A stretch of DNA of 10,971 nt from Bacteroidetes bacterium UBA1952. Lineage in GTDB: Bacteria; Bacteroidota; Bacteroidia; Chitinophagales; Chitinophagaceae. Positions 6,185 through 10,971 of the stretch are shown in pieces. The notes beneath the pieces were generated by a model, which ran no database searches, was not told the origin of the DNA, and saw nothing but the letters and a program-made list of their open reading frames with translations. Made by a program: the position numbers and the translations under genes. The stretch is taken from NCBI GenBank assembly GCA_002336725.1, contig DDEO01000001.1, forward strand, positions 5,897 through 16,867. The letters run 5' to 3'. Within the stretch, counting starts at the first letter, position 1, and each line of letters opens with the position of its first letter.

Positions 6185-7309
6185 TTAGTAATTAATCTCC
6201 TGCTCTTCCATTGCCACGGGCATTTTCCGGAATTCATACTGCTGATTGCGCAGTTGGGGTTCAAATCCTGCCTCGCGGATGGCCTCCTGAATGCCGTTGG
6301 CCGTGAAGCGGTGGGGCGCACCGGCAGCACTCACCACATTTTCTTCAATCATGATAGAGCCAAAATCGTTGGCCCCGGCGTGCAGGCATATTTGGGCCGT
6401 TGCCTTGCCCACCGTGAGCCAGGAAGCCTGAATATTTTTCACATTGGGCAGCATGATGCGGCTGAGAGCAATCATGCGGATGTATTCGGCGGGCGTGGTG
6501 TCGTTTTTGGCGCGGCGGATTTTGCGCAGCAGCGTGTCCACGTCCTGGAATGTCCAGGGAATGAACGCAAGAAATCCTTTTGCGCCTTCCGGCTTGCGGG
6601 CCTGCACTTCACGCAGCTTCACCAGGTGTTCGAAGCGTTCGAGAATGGTTTCTACGTGTCCAAACATCATCGTGGCCGAGGTGGTCAGTCCGATTTTGTG
6701 GGCTTCGTGCATGATGTCGAGCCATTCCTGTGCGCCACATTTTCCTTTGGAGATGAGGCGGCGCACCCGGTCGTCAAGGATTTCGGCACCGGGGCCGGGC
6801 ATGGAGTCCATACCGGCATCTTTGAGCGTTTGCAGCGCCAGGGCGGGCGTTACGCCGCTTACGCGGCAGATATGGGCAATCTCCGGCGGGCCGAGCGCGT
6901 GCAGTTTTAATTCCGGGAATTCCTGCTTCAGTTTCCGGAAAAGGTCGGCGTAGTAGTCGAGGCCGAGTTCGGGATGATGGCCGCCTTGCAGCAGCAGTTG
7001 CTCGCCGCCGTAGCGAAAGGTCTCTTTGATTTTTTCGCGGTAGGTGGGCAGGTCAGTGATATAAGCCTCCGGGTGGCCGGGGATGCGGTAGAAATTACAA
7101 AACTTGCAGTTGGCCACACACACATTGGTGGTGTTCATATTGCGGTCGATAATCCACGTTACCTTGCCATGGGGAACCTGCTTTTTGCGCAATTCGTTGG
7201 CCACATACATCAGCATGGGCAGCGGCGCATTTTCAAAAAGGAAAACCCCTTCTTCTGCCGTCAGAAATTCAAAATCCAGCGCCCGGCGATACAATGACTG
7301 TAAATCCAT
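6185..7309 (-). CDS. mqnC: Cyclic dehypoxanthine futalosine synthase (radical SAM)
   Basis: This encodes 374 residues from the ATG at 7309 (MDLQSLYRRALDFEFL), normal length for the family; the frame stays open to 7654 only by running through repeats. The radical-SAM cluster motif CVANCKFC gives Cys64, Cys68 and Cys71, which bind the 4Fe-4S cluster. Other family marks are GGEQLLLQGGHHPELGL, HALGPPEI, GAEILDDRVR and, near the C-terminus, ANDFGSIMIEENVVSAAG. MqnC cyclises dehypoxanthine futalosine in the futalosine route to menaquinone, the respiratory quinone of most Bacteroidota. The related MqnE is separated by sequence features (HGKVTWIIDRNMNTTNVC and GPPEI fit MqnC better). No other mqn gene is in the window, so the pathway genes are scattered. 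It is divergent from the oxoamine synthase gene. Confidence 0.9.
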   Translation of the reverse strand: MDLQSLYRRALDFEFLTAEEGVFLFENAPLPMLMYVANELRKKQVPHGKVTWIIDRNMNTTNVCVANCKFCNFYRIPGHPEAYITDLPTYREKIKETFRYGGEQLLLQGGHHPELGLDYYADLFRKLKQEFPELKLHALGPPEIAHICRVSGVTPALALQTLKDAGMDSMPGPGAEILDDRVRRLISKGKCGAQEWLDIMHEAHKIGLTTSATMMFGHVETILERFEHLVKLREVQARKPEGAKGFLAFIPWTFQDVDTLLRKIRRAKNDTTPAEYIRMIALSRIMLPNVKNIQASWLTVGKATAQICLHAGANDFGSIMIEENVVSAAGAPHRFTANGIQEAIREAGFEPQLRNQQYEFRKMPVAMEEQEINY

Positions 7310-7310
7310 T

Positions 7311-7322
7311 GGTGCAAAATTA
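7311..7322 (-). promoter_or_regulatory. Candidate -7 promoter box for mqnC (TAATTTTGCACC)
   Basis: The minus strand reads TAATTTTGCACC directly before the ATG at 7309, matching TAnnTTTG. With the usual spacing, transcription would start within a base or two of the ATG, giving a nearly leaderless mRNA. The mirror-placed box at 7610-7621 reads TACTTTTGCACC, sharing nine bases, which supports both. Confidence 0.5.
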
Positions 7323-7332
7323 AAGCACTGTG

Positions 7333-7609
7333 GGAATTGGACGGCTAAAGCCATTGGACGTTGCTTCGCGACATGGGAGAATTGGACTCTGCCTTCGGCG
7401 GAATAGAGGATGAGGGAATTTATCTTCTTTGGAAATTCTCCAATTGCCGAAGGCAGTCCAATACCGCCAACAGCGGTATCCAATTTTCCAATTTCCGCCA
7501 ACGGCGGAAGTCCAATTGCCGAAGGCAGTCCAAATTCTGCGAAGCAAAGTCCAATTCTCCAATTCCTGCCAACGGCAGGATGTCCAATGCCTGCCAACGA
7601 CGGAAGTCC
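7333..7609. repeat. Array of about ten mini-hairpins with GTCCAAT spacers
   Basis: The array has two halves in opposite orientation. On the plus strand the right half (7441-7609) alternates GTCCAAT or TCTCCAAT spacers with short hairpins: TGCC-GAA-GGCA (7445-7455 and 7517-7527), TACCGC-CAACA-GCGGTA (7462-7478), TTCCGCC-AAC-GGCGGAA (7493-7509), TGC-GAA-GCA (7538-7546), TCCTGCC-AAC-GGCAGGA (7564-7580) and a decayed one at 7589-7605. The left half has the same spacers on the minus strand, with GGCTAAAGCC (7343-7352), GTTGC-TTC-GCGAC (7360-7372) and CTGCC-TTC-GGCGG (7389-7401). The stems differ in sequence but keep pairing. The array lies between two divergent promoter-like boxes, so most of it may not be transcribed from them. 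Confidence 0.8.
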
Positions 7610-7621
7610 GTACTTTTGCAC
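7610..7621 (+). promoter_or_regulatory. Candidate -7 promoter box for the oxoamine synthase gene (TACTTTTGCACC)
   Basis: TACTTTTGCACC matches TAnnTTTG and lies 33 bases before the ATG at 7655, a normal leader length. It directly follows the last spacer of the hairpin array. No clear -33 TTG is seen; the position where it would lie is occupied by the array. Confidence 0.55.
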
Positions 7622-7654
7622 CCAAATTTCAAAACCCATAAGCACCCTTTCCAT

Positions 7655-8905
7655 ATGCCCCAGACCGACCTTTTTGCCAAATTTGAATCCCGCCTCGGCC
7701 CCATCGGCGACTATGCCGAAAAAGCACCCGGATATTTTGCCTTTCCCAAACTCGAAGGCGAACTGGGCAACCGCATGAAGTTTCAGGGCAAAGATGTTAT
7801 CGTCTGGAGCCTAAACAACTACCTCGGCCTCGCCAACCACCCCGAAGTACGCCGCGCCGACACCGATGCCGCTGCGGCCTACGGCATGGCCTACCCGATG
7901 GGTGCCCGCATGATGAGCGGCAACACCGCCGAACACGAAAAACTGGAGCGCGACCTCGCCGAATTTGTAGGCACCGAAGACGCGATGCTGTTCAATTTCG
8001 GCTATCAGGGCATGGTGAGCGCCATTGACGCGCTGGCCGGTCGCCGCGACGTGATTGTGTATGATGCCGAAAGCCACGCCTGCATTATCGACGGGCTGCG
8101 CCTGCACCCCGGCAAGCGTTTTGTTTTTAAACACAACGATGTGGCCGACTGCGAAAAACAACTGGAGCGCGCCAAAAATATTGCCGACGAAACCGGCGGC
8201 GGCATTCTGTTGATTACGGAAGGCGTTTTTGGCATGAGCGGCAATCAGGGGCGCGTGGCCGAGATTGCGAAGCTGAAGAAAAAATACGATTTCCGGCTTT
8301 TTGTGGATGATGCGCACGGCTTTGGCACCATTGGCGAAAAAGGCGCGGGCGTGGGCGAAGCGCAGAATTGCATGAAGGAAATTGATGTATATTTCTCCAC
8401 TTTTGCCAAGAGTATGGCGAGTATCGGTGGCTTTCTGGCGGCAGATAAAAAAGTACTCACCTACCTGCGCTACAATATGCGTTCACAGATTTTTGCCAAG
8501 AGCCTGCCCATGCCGATTGTACTGGGCAATCAAAAGCGCCTGGAACTGCTGCGCACGCATCCCGAACTGAAAGCTACGCTGTGGCGCAACGTCGATATGC
8601 TGCAAAACGGACTGCGCGAAGCCGGTTTTGACATTGGCACCACCAATAGTCCGGTTACGCCGGTGCGCATGGCGGGCGGCCTCTACGACGCGGTGCAACT
8701 CATCAAAGACCTGCGCGAGAACTACGGCATCTTCTGCTCCGTCGTGGTGTATCCGGTGATCCCGAAAGGGCAAATCATCCTGCGCCTCATCCCGACCGCC
8801 GCGCATACGGAGCAGGATATTAAAGAAACGCTGGAAGCATTCCGCGCGGTGAGGAACAAGATTGAGAATAAAGAATATCCGCAAGAGATGCCTGCTTTGG
8901 GCTAA
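7655..8905 (+). CDS. Alpha-oxoamine synthase family PLP enzyme (serine palmitoyltransferase / KBL / AONS type)
   Basis: This encodes 416 residues from the ATG at 7655 (MPQTDLFAKFESRLG), chosen because family similarity begins there; the frame upstream is hairpin array. Landmarks in order are NNYLGLANHPEV (54-65), the substrate and PLP stacking histidine in ESHACIIDG (His141), VDDAHGFG with Asp218 and His221, and the PLP-lysine motif STFAKSMASIGG with Lys252. These enzymes join an amino acid to an acyl thioester with loss of CO2. Candidates are serine palmitoyltransferase (sphingolipids, common in Bacteroidota), a cysteate-using sulfonolipid enzyme, glycine C-acetyltransferase, or 8-amino-7-oxononanoate synthase. 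No biotin or threonine-degradation gene is nearby. YPMGARMMSGN replaces the usual GTGCAGSRFLNG-like segment, so I leave the substrate open. Confidence 0.85.
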   Translation: MPQTDLFAKFESRLGPIGDYAEKAPGYFAFPKLEGELGNRMKFQGKDVIVWSLNNYLGLANHPEVRRADTDAAAAYGMAYPMGARMMSGNTAEHEKLERDLAEFVGTEDAMLFNFGYQGMVSAIDALAGRRDVIVYDAESHACIIDGLRLHPGKRFVFKHNDVADCEKQLERAKNIADETGGGILLITEGVFGMSGNQGRVAEIAKLKKKYDFRLFVDDAHGFGTIGEKGAGVGEAQNCMKEIDVYFSTFAKSMASIGGFLAADKKVLTYLRYNMRSQIFAKSLPMPIVLGNQKRLELLRTHPELKATLWRNVDMLQNGLREAGFDIGTTNSPVTPVRMAGGLYDAVQLIKDLRENYGIFCSVVVYPVIPKGQIILRLIPTAAHTEQDIKETLEAFRAVRNKIENKEYPQEMPALG

Positions 8906-8910
8906 AGCCC
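8899..8910 (+). repeat. Mini-hairpin at the end of the oxoamine synthase gene
   Basis: GGGCTAAAGCCC is self-complementary around AA and contains the TAA stop codon (8903-8905). Its core GGCTAAAGCC is identical to the first hairpin of the array at 7343-7352, so it probably belongs to the same mini-hairpin class. Confidence 0.5.
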
Positions 8911-8940
8911 TGTTTCATGTTTCATGTTTCATGTTTCATG
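8911..8940 (+). repeat. Heptamer array GTTTCAT x4 (left flank)
   Basis: Four consecutive GTTTCAT units follow the oxoamine synthase gene and are followed by AATGTGGAAT. The reverse complement of this arrangement lies at 9358-9415, so the four-helix-bundle gene is bracketed by inverted arrays. Confidence 0.85.
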
Positions 8941-8978
8941 AATGTGGAATTTCTATTCCTTAAAAAAGATTTTACCCT

Positions 8979-9353
8979 ATGAATGCAGCAGAATACAATC
9001 AGCATTTTAAGGCACGAACGAAGGCCTTTGTGCTTGCGGTTATCGGGCTTACGGAAAAATCAACGCGCAGTATTTCTTCCGACATTATCCTGAAGCAACT
9101 GGTCCGCAGCGCCACATCGGTGGCAGCCAATTACCGGGCTTCGTGCATTGCGCGTTCCGACAAAGAGCGGTATGCAAAGCTGTGCATCGTGGTAGAAGAA
9201 GCCGATGAGGCAGATTTCTGGCTGGATTTGTTTACAGAAGCCTTCCCAGCTATGGCATCTCACACCAGTTCCATTTGCCGGGAAGTAGGTGAACTGCTCC
9301 GCGTGTTCATGGCTTATCGTGCCAAACTTAAAGCCCATTTAGACGCAGCGTAA
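8979..9353 (+). CDS. Four helix bundle protein (23S rRNA intervening-sequence protein family)
   Basis: This encodes 124 residues from the ATG at 8979. The family core is plain: KQLVRSATSVAANYRA (39-54), then ARSDKERYAKL and VVEEADEADFWLDLF (about 71-85). These correspond to the conserved helices of the small proteins first seen in 23S rRNA intervening sequences and related to the Avd accessory protein of diversity-generating retroelements. Avd-like proteins form basic, barrel-shaped pentamers that bind nucleic acid; the role of the stand-alone copies is unknown. Here there is no rRNA, reverse transcriptase or template repeat around it. The gene is a single unit between inverted heptamer arrays, which suggests it moved in as a cassette. 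Confidence 0.88.
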   Translation: MNAAEYNQHFKARTKAFVLAVIGLTEKSTRSISSDIILKQLVRSATSVAANYRASCIARSDKERYAKLCIVVEEADEADFWLDLFTEAFPAMASHTSSICREVGELLRVFMAYRAKLKAHLDAA

Positions 9354-9357
9354 AAAG

Positions 9358-9389
9358 ATGTTTCATGTGGAATATTCCACATGAAACAT
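9358..9389. repeat. 32-bp perfect palindrome
   Basis: The sequence centred on GGAATATTCC is identical to its reverse complement over all 32 bases, from ATGTTTCATG at the left to CATGAAACAT at the right. It follows the stop codon of the four-helix-bundle gene (9351-9353) and merges into the ATGAAAC array. It could act as a hairpin terminator or a protein-binding site. Confidence 0.8.
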
Positions 9390-9415
9390 GAAACATGAAA
9401 CATGAAACATGAAAC
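9381..9415 (+). repeat. Heptamer array ATGAAAC x5 (right flank)
   Basis: Five tandem ATGAAAC units, the reverse complement of the GTTTCAT array at 8911-8940. The fourth unit supplies the start codon (9402) of the following reductase gene. Since 7 is not a multiple of 3, ATGs fall in all frames; the in-frame one at 9381 meets a TGA at 9396. Confidence 0.85.
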
Positions 9416-10283
9416 ATTAAAGGTCTTCATCGCCGGCGCGTCTGGCCTCGTAGGCGGCCAATGCCTTCAGTATTTTTCCGGAAAAGGCTGGGATGTAAAA
9501 GGCTCTTATTTCTCCTATCCGGTCGAAGGACTGGTGTATTTCAACACGCTGGAAGCGGATGAAAAGAACTTTGACCTCGCTGCCTGGCAGCCCGATGTGA
9601 TTGTGCATTGCGGCGCACTCACGCACGTGGACTATTGCGAAAGCAACATAGAAGAAAGCTACCTGAAAACGGTACGCAGCACCGAAACGCTGGTCAATAT
9701 TGCCAAAGAAACCGGTGCGGGATTTGTTTATTTCTCCACCGATTATGTTTTCGACGGCAAGGCCGGGCCTTATAAAGAAGACGACCCGACGAACCCGCTC
9801 AGCGTGTATGGCCGCCACAAACTGGCAGGCGAGCAACTGGTTTTGCGTGAGATTGAAAATGCGCTGGTGCTGCGCGTAACCAATATTTATGGCGATGAGG
9901 CGCGGGGCAAAAACTTTGTGGCCCGCATTGTTTCGCAGATTGAAGAAGGCAAAGAACTAACGCTGAAACTGCCCTACGATCAGTTTGCCCACCCCACCAA
10001 TGCCGCCGATCTGGCACGTGCGCTCTACCTGCTGCTGCGCGACGGCAAACGCGGTATCTATCACCTCGGCGGAACGGACTATATGAACCGCGTGGAGCTG
10101 GCGTTGCGCATCCTGAAGCATTTTCCGGAAGCCAAATACCAACTGGAGCCGGTCTCTACCGCTTCTTTGAATCAGCCTGCCGCCCGCCCGCTGAACGGCG
10201 GTTTTATCCGCGCAAAGTTTTGTGCGGAATTTCCGGAATTTCTGTTCAGCAATGTGGATGATTATCTGAGCGGGAAAAGGTAA
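9402..10283 (+). CDS. SDR-family sugar-nucleotide reductase, RmlD-like (dTDP-4-dehydrorhamnose reductase type)
   Basis: This encodes 293 residues, near the normal RmlD length. The Rossmann NAD(P) motif GASGLVGG is at 12-19, VDYCE and related segments around 76-80, STDYVFDGKAGPY at 112-124, and the catalytic YGRHK gives Tyr136 and Lys140. RPLNGG near the C-terminus resembles the family's RP motif before the last helix. RmlD reduces dTDP-4-keto-L-rhamnose to dTDP-L-rhamnose for surface polysaccharides. The other rml genes are not beside it, so a different keto-sugar substrate is possible and I give no symbol. The start codon and residues MKHET come from the heptamer repeat; the in-frame TGA at 9396 rules out a start further up. 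Confidence 0.82.
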   Translation: MKHETLKVFIAGASGLVGGQCLQYFSGKGWDVKGSYFSYPVEGLVYFNTLEADEKNFDLAAWQPDVIVHCGALTHVDYCESNIEESYLKTVRSTETLVNIAKETGAGFVYFSTDYVFDGKAGPYKEDDPTNPLSVYGRHKLAGEQLVLREIENALVLRVTNIYGDEARGKNFVARIVSQIEEGKELTLKLPYDQFAHPTNAADLARALYLLLRDGKRGIYHLGGTDYMNRVELALRILKHFPEAKYQLEPVSTASLNQPAARPLNGGFIRAKFCAEFPEFLFSNVDDYLSGKR

Positions 10284-10324
10284 GGTAGGCCGACTTGACA
10301 AGTCCACTTCTCCGTCCCTCTTTC

Positions 10325-10448
10325 GGGTGTAGCACCAATTGCACAGACGGAGCATCAGCCGCTTACCGGGCTGAGATAGCAGCGGCTTTTTCTCTGCGCC
10401 TCTGCGCCTCTGCGAGATTTTGCCGGAGATACAATCTATCATGCACCC
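10325..10448 (-). mobile_element. MITE-like 124-bp repeat, copy 2 (inverted relative to copy 1)
   Basis: The reverse complement aligns over its full length with 5359-5482. Ends GGGTG (10325-10329) and CACCC (10444-10448) match. The 9-bp CCCTCTTTC lies just outside on the left (10316-10324) and at 10448-10456 on the right, where one base overlaps the element end, so the direct duplication here is 8 or 9 bp. It lies between the convergent ends of the RmlD-like and M13 genes. Confidence 0.72.
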
Positions 10449-10493
10449 CCTCTTTCCTCCAACAAAAAGCAACTTGCAGATATTGCAACACCA

Positions 10494-10537
10494 GACCTGA
10501 CAGGCATCCTCCGCTAGCACTGCGGACCTGTCAGGTC
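10494..10537. repeat. Inverted repeat GACCTGACAGG / CCTGTCAGGTC
   Basis: Perfect 11-bp arms (10494-10504 and 10527-10537), with an inner TCCGC/GCGGA stem (10510-10514 and 10522-10526) around a 7-base loop. It resembles the CCTGACAGG hairpins scattered through many Bacteroidota genomes and may help end transcription of the RmlD-like gene. Confidence 0.65.
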
Positions 10538-10561
10538 GCGGAAAATGGCTCCCCAAAAACC

Positions 10562-10595
10562 AAAAAAGACAAGGCTTTCACACCTTGTCTTTTTT
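10562..10595 (-). terminator. Rho-independent-type terminator, probably bidirectional
   Basis: AAAAAAGACAAGG (10562-10574) pairs with CCTTGTCTTTTTT (10583-10595) around an 8-base loop, giving a T-run downstream in either direction. It lies 25 bases past the stop codon of the minus-strand M13 peptidase gene, and also on the plus-strand side after the RmlD-like gene. Confidence 0.75.
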
Positions 10596-10619
10596 TAATT
10601 TTCCGGAAAATATCCAGCG

Positions 10620-10971
10620 TTACCACACTTTCGCGCGTTCTTTCATCGGGCGATACATCTTCGCGCCGGGCTTCACGTTGAAGGCGTCATACCATTCCTG
10701 CATATTGCTCAGCGGGCCGTTGGTGCGGTATTCGCCGGGCGAGTGCGGGTCGGTAACAATGCGCGAGGCCGCTTCTTCGGGGCGGATATTGGCGCGCCAC
10801 ACCTGCGCCCAGCTCAGGAAAAAGCGTTGATTGGGCGTAAAGCCGTCAATCTTTTTACCCGCTTTGGCTTCGGCCGTTTTCTGGAAGGCATCGTAGGCAA
10901 TGGCCAGTCCGCCGAGGTCGGCAAGGTTCTCGCCCAGCGTCAGTTCGCCGTTTACATGGATGGTATCCAGC
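10620..10971 (-). CDS. M13-family metallopeptidase (neprilysin/PepO type), C-terminal part
   Basis: About 117 C-terminal residues are present, ending at the TAA at 10620-10622; the start is beyond the right edge. Near the edge the protein reads VNGELTLGENLADLGGLAIAYDAF, which holds the GENLADLGG motif whose Glu is the third zinc ligand of M13 peptidases and whose Asp supports catalysis. FFLSWAQVWRANIRPE and the final MYRPMKERAKVW (the C-x-x-W-like family ending, here AKVW) also fit. The zinc-binding HExxH lies outside the window, so activity cannot be judged. In Bacteroidota these are usually exported zinc endopeptidases acting on peptides in the periplasm or outside the cell. Confidence 0.9.
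   Translation of the reverse strand, partial: LDTIHVNGELTLGENLADLGGLAIAYDAFQKTAEAKAGKKIDGFTPNQRFFLSWAQVWRANIRPEEAASRIVTDPHSPGEYRTNGPLSNMQEWYDAFNVKPGAKMYRPMKERAKVW

Noticed and set aside
6254..6910. 218-codon plus-strand open frame
   Set aside because: Antisense to mqnC; composition mirrors the real gene.
7333..7609. CRISPR array
   Set aside because: The repeated word is only 7-8 bases, the intervening units are hairpins, and no cas gene is present.
7310..7654. N-terminal extension of MqnC to 7654
   Set aside because: The added 115 residues are translations of the hairpin array (repeated GLPSAIG-like words), and a TAnnTTTG box sits directly before the ATG at 7309.
8911..9415. Diversity-generating retroelement (Avd-like gene plus repeats)
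   Set aside because: No reverse transcriptase, template or variable repeat is present; the repeats are simple heptamers.
10295..10681. 128-codon plus-strand frame after the RmlD-like gene
   Set aside because: It translates the MITE-like repeat, a hairpin and the terminator, then overlaps the M13 gene on the other strand.

Overview
The window reads as a chromosomal stretch from a member of the Bacteroidota. Supporting signs are a TonB-dependent receptor with a HYC_CC_PP-type partner protein, a futalosine-pathway menaquinone gene, promoter-like TAnnTTTG boxes, weak or absent Shine-Dalgarno sequences, and many short hairpin repeats between genes. No rRNA, tRNA or CRISPR array was seen. Most genes are GC-rich; the block at about 880-2058 is visibly more AT-rich.

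Layout. (1) 1-544, minus: start of a YbiT-type ABC-F ATPase, cut by the window edge. (2) 545-879: promoter region, a hairpin repeat, and the last codons of a lost TonB-dependent receptor. (3) 880-2058, plus: a tight three-gene operon encoding an ADP-ribosyltransferase-like toxin, a 75-residue protein ending in LALAA, and a SecB-like chaperone. I interpret this as a toxin-antitoxin-chaperone system of the CmdTAC kind, i.e. a probable anti-phage module, lying between direct repeats. (4) 2059-2296: hairpin repeats. (5) 2297-5314, minus: HYC_CC_PP protein, heavy-metal-associated (HMA) protein and TonB-dependent receptor, probably a metal (copper-type) uptake or handling cluster. (6) 5359-5482: a 124-bp MITE-like repeat with direct repeats at its ends; an inverted second copy lies at 10325-10448. 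(7) 5508-5909, plus: hotdog thioesterase with the fluoroacetyl-CoA thioesterase (FlK) Thr-Glu-His triad. (8) 6185-7309, minus: mqnC. (9) 7311-7621: divergent promoter region packed with miniature hairpins separated by GTCCAAT spacers. (10) 7655-8905, plus: alpha-oxoamine synthase family PLP enzyme. (11) 8911-9415: a four-helix-bundle protein gene flanked by inverted arrays of a 7-bp repeat. (12) 9402-10283, plus: RmlD-like sugar-nucleotide reductase whose start codon lies in that repeat. (13) 10620-10971, minus: C-terminal end of an M13 metallopeptidase.

The standout is the operon at 880-2058. Toxin, antitoxin and chaperone come in the order known for SecB-dependent toxin-antitoxin-chaperone systems, with start/stop overlap or a 1-base gap. 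The antitoxin has an ssrA-like C-terminus that would suit protease-controlled activation. The rest of the window is core metabolism and envelope genes, separated by an unusually rich set of small repeats. All calls come from reading the sequence by eye; no database search was run.
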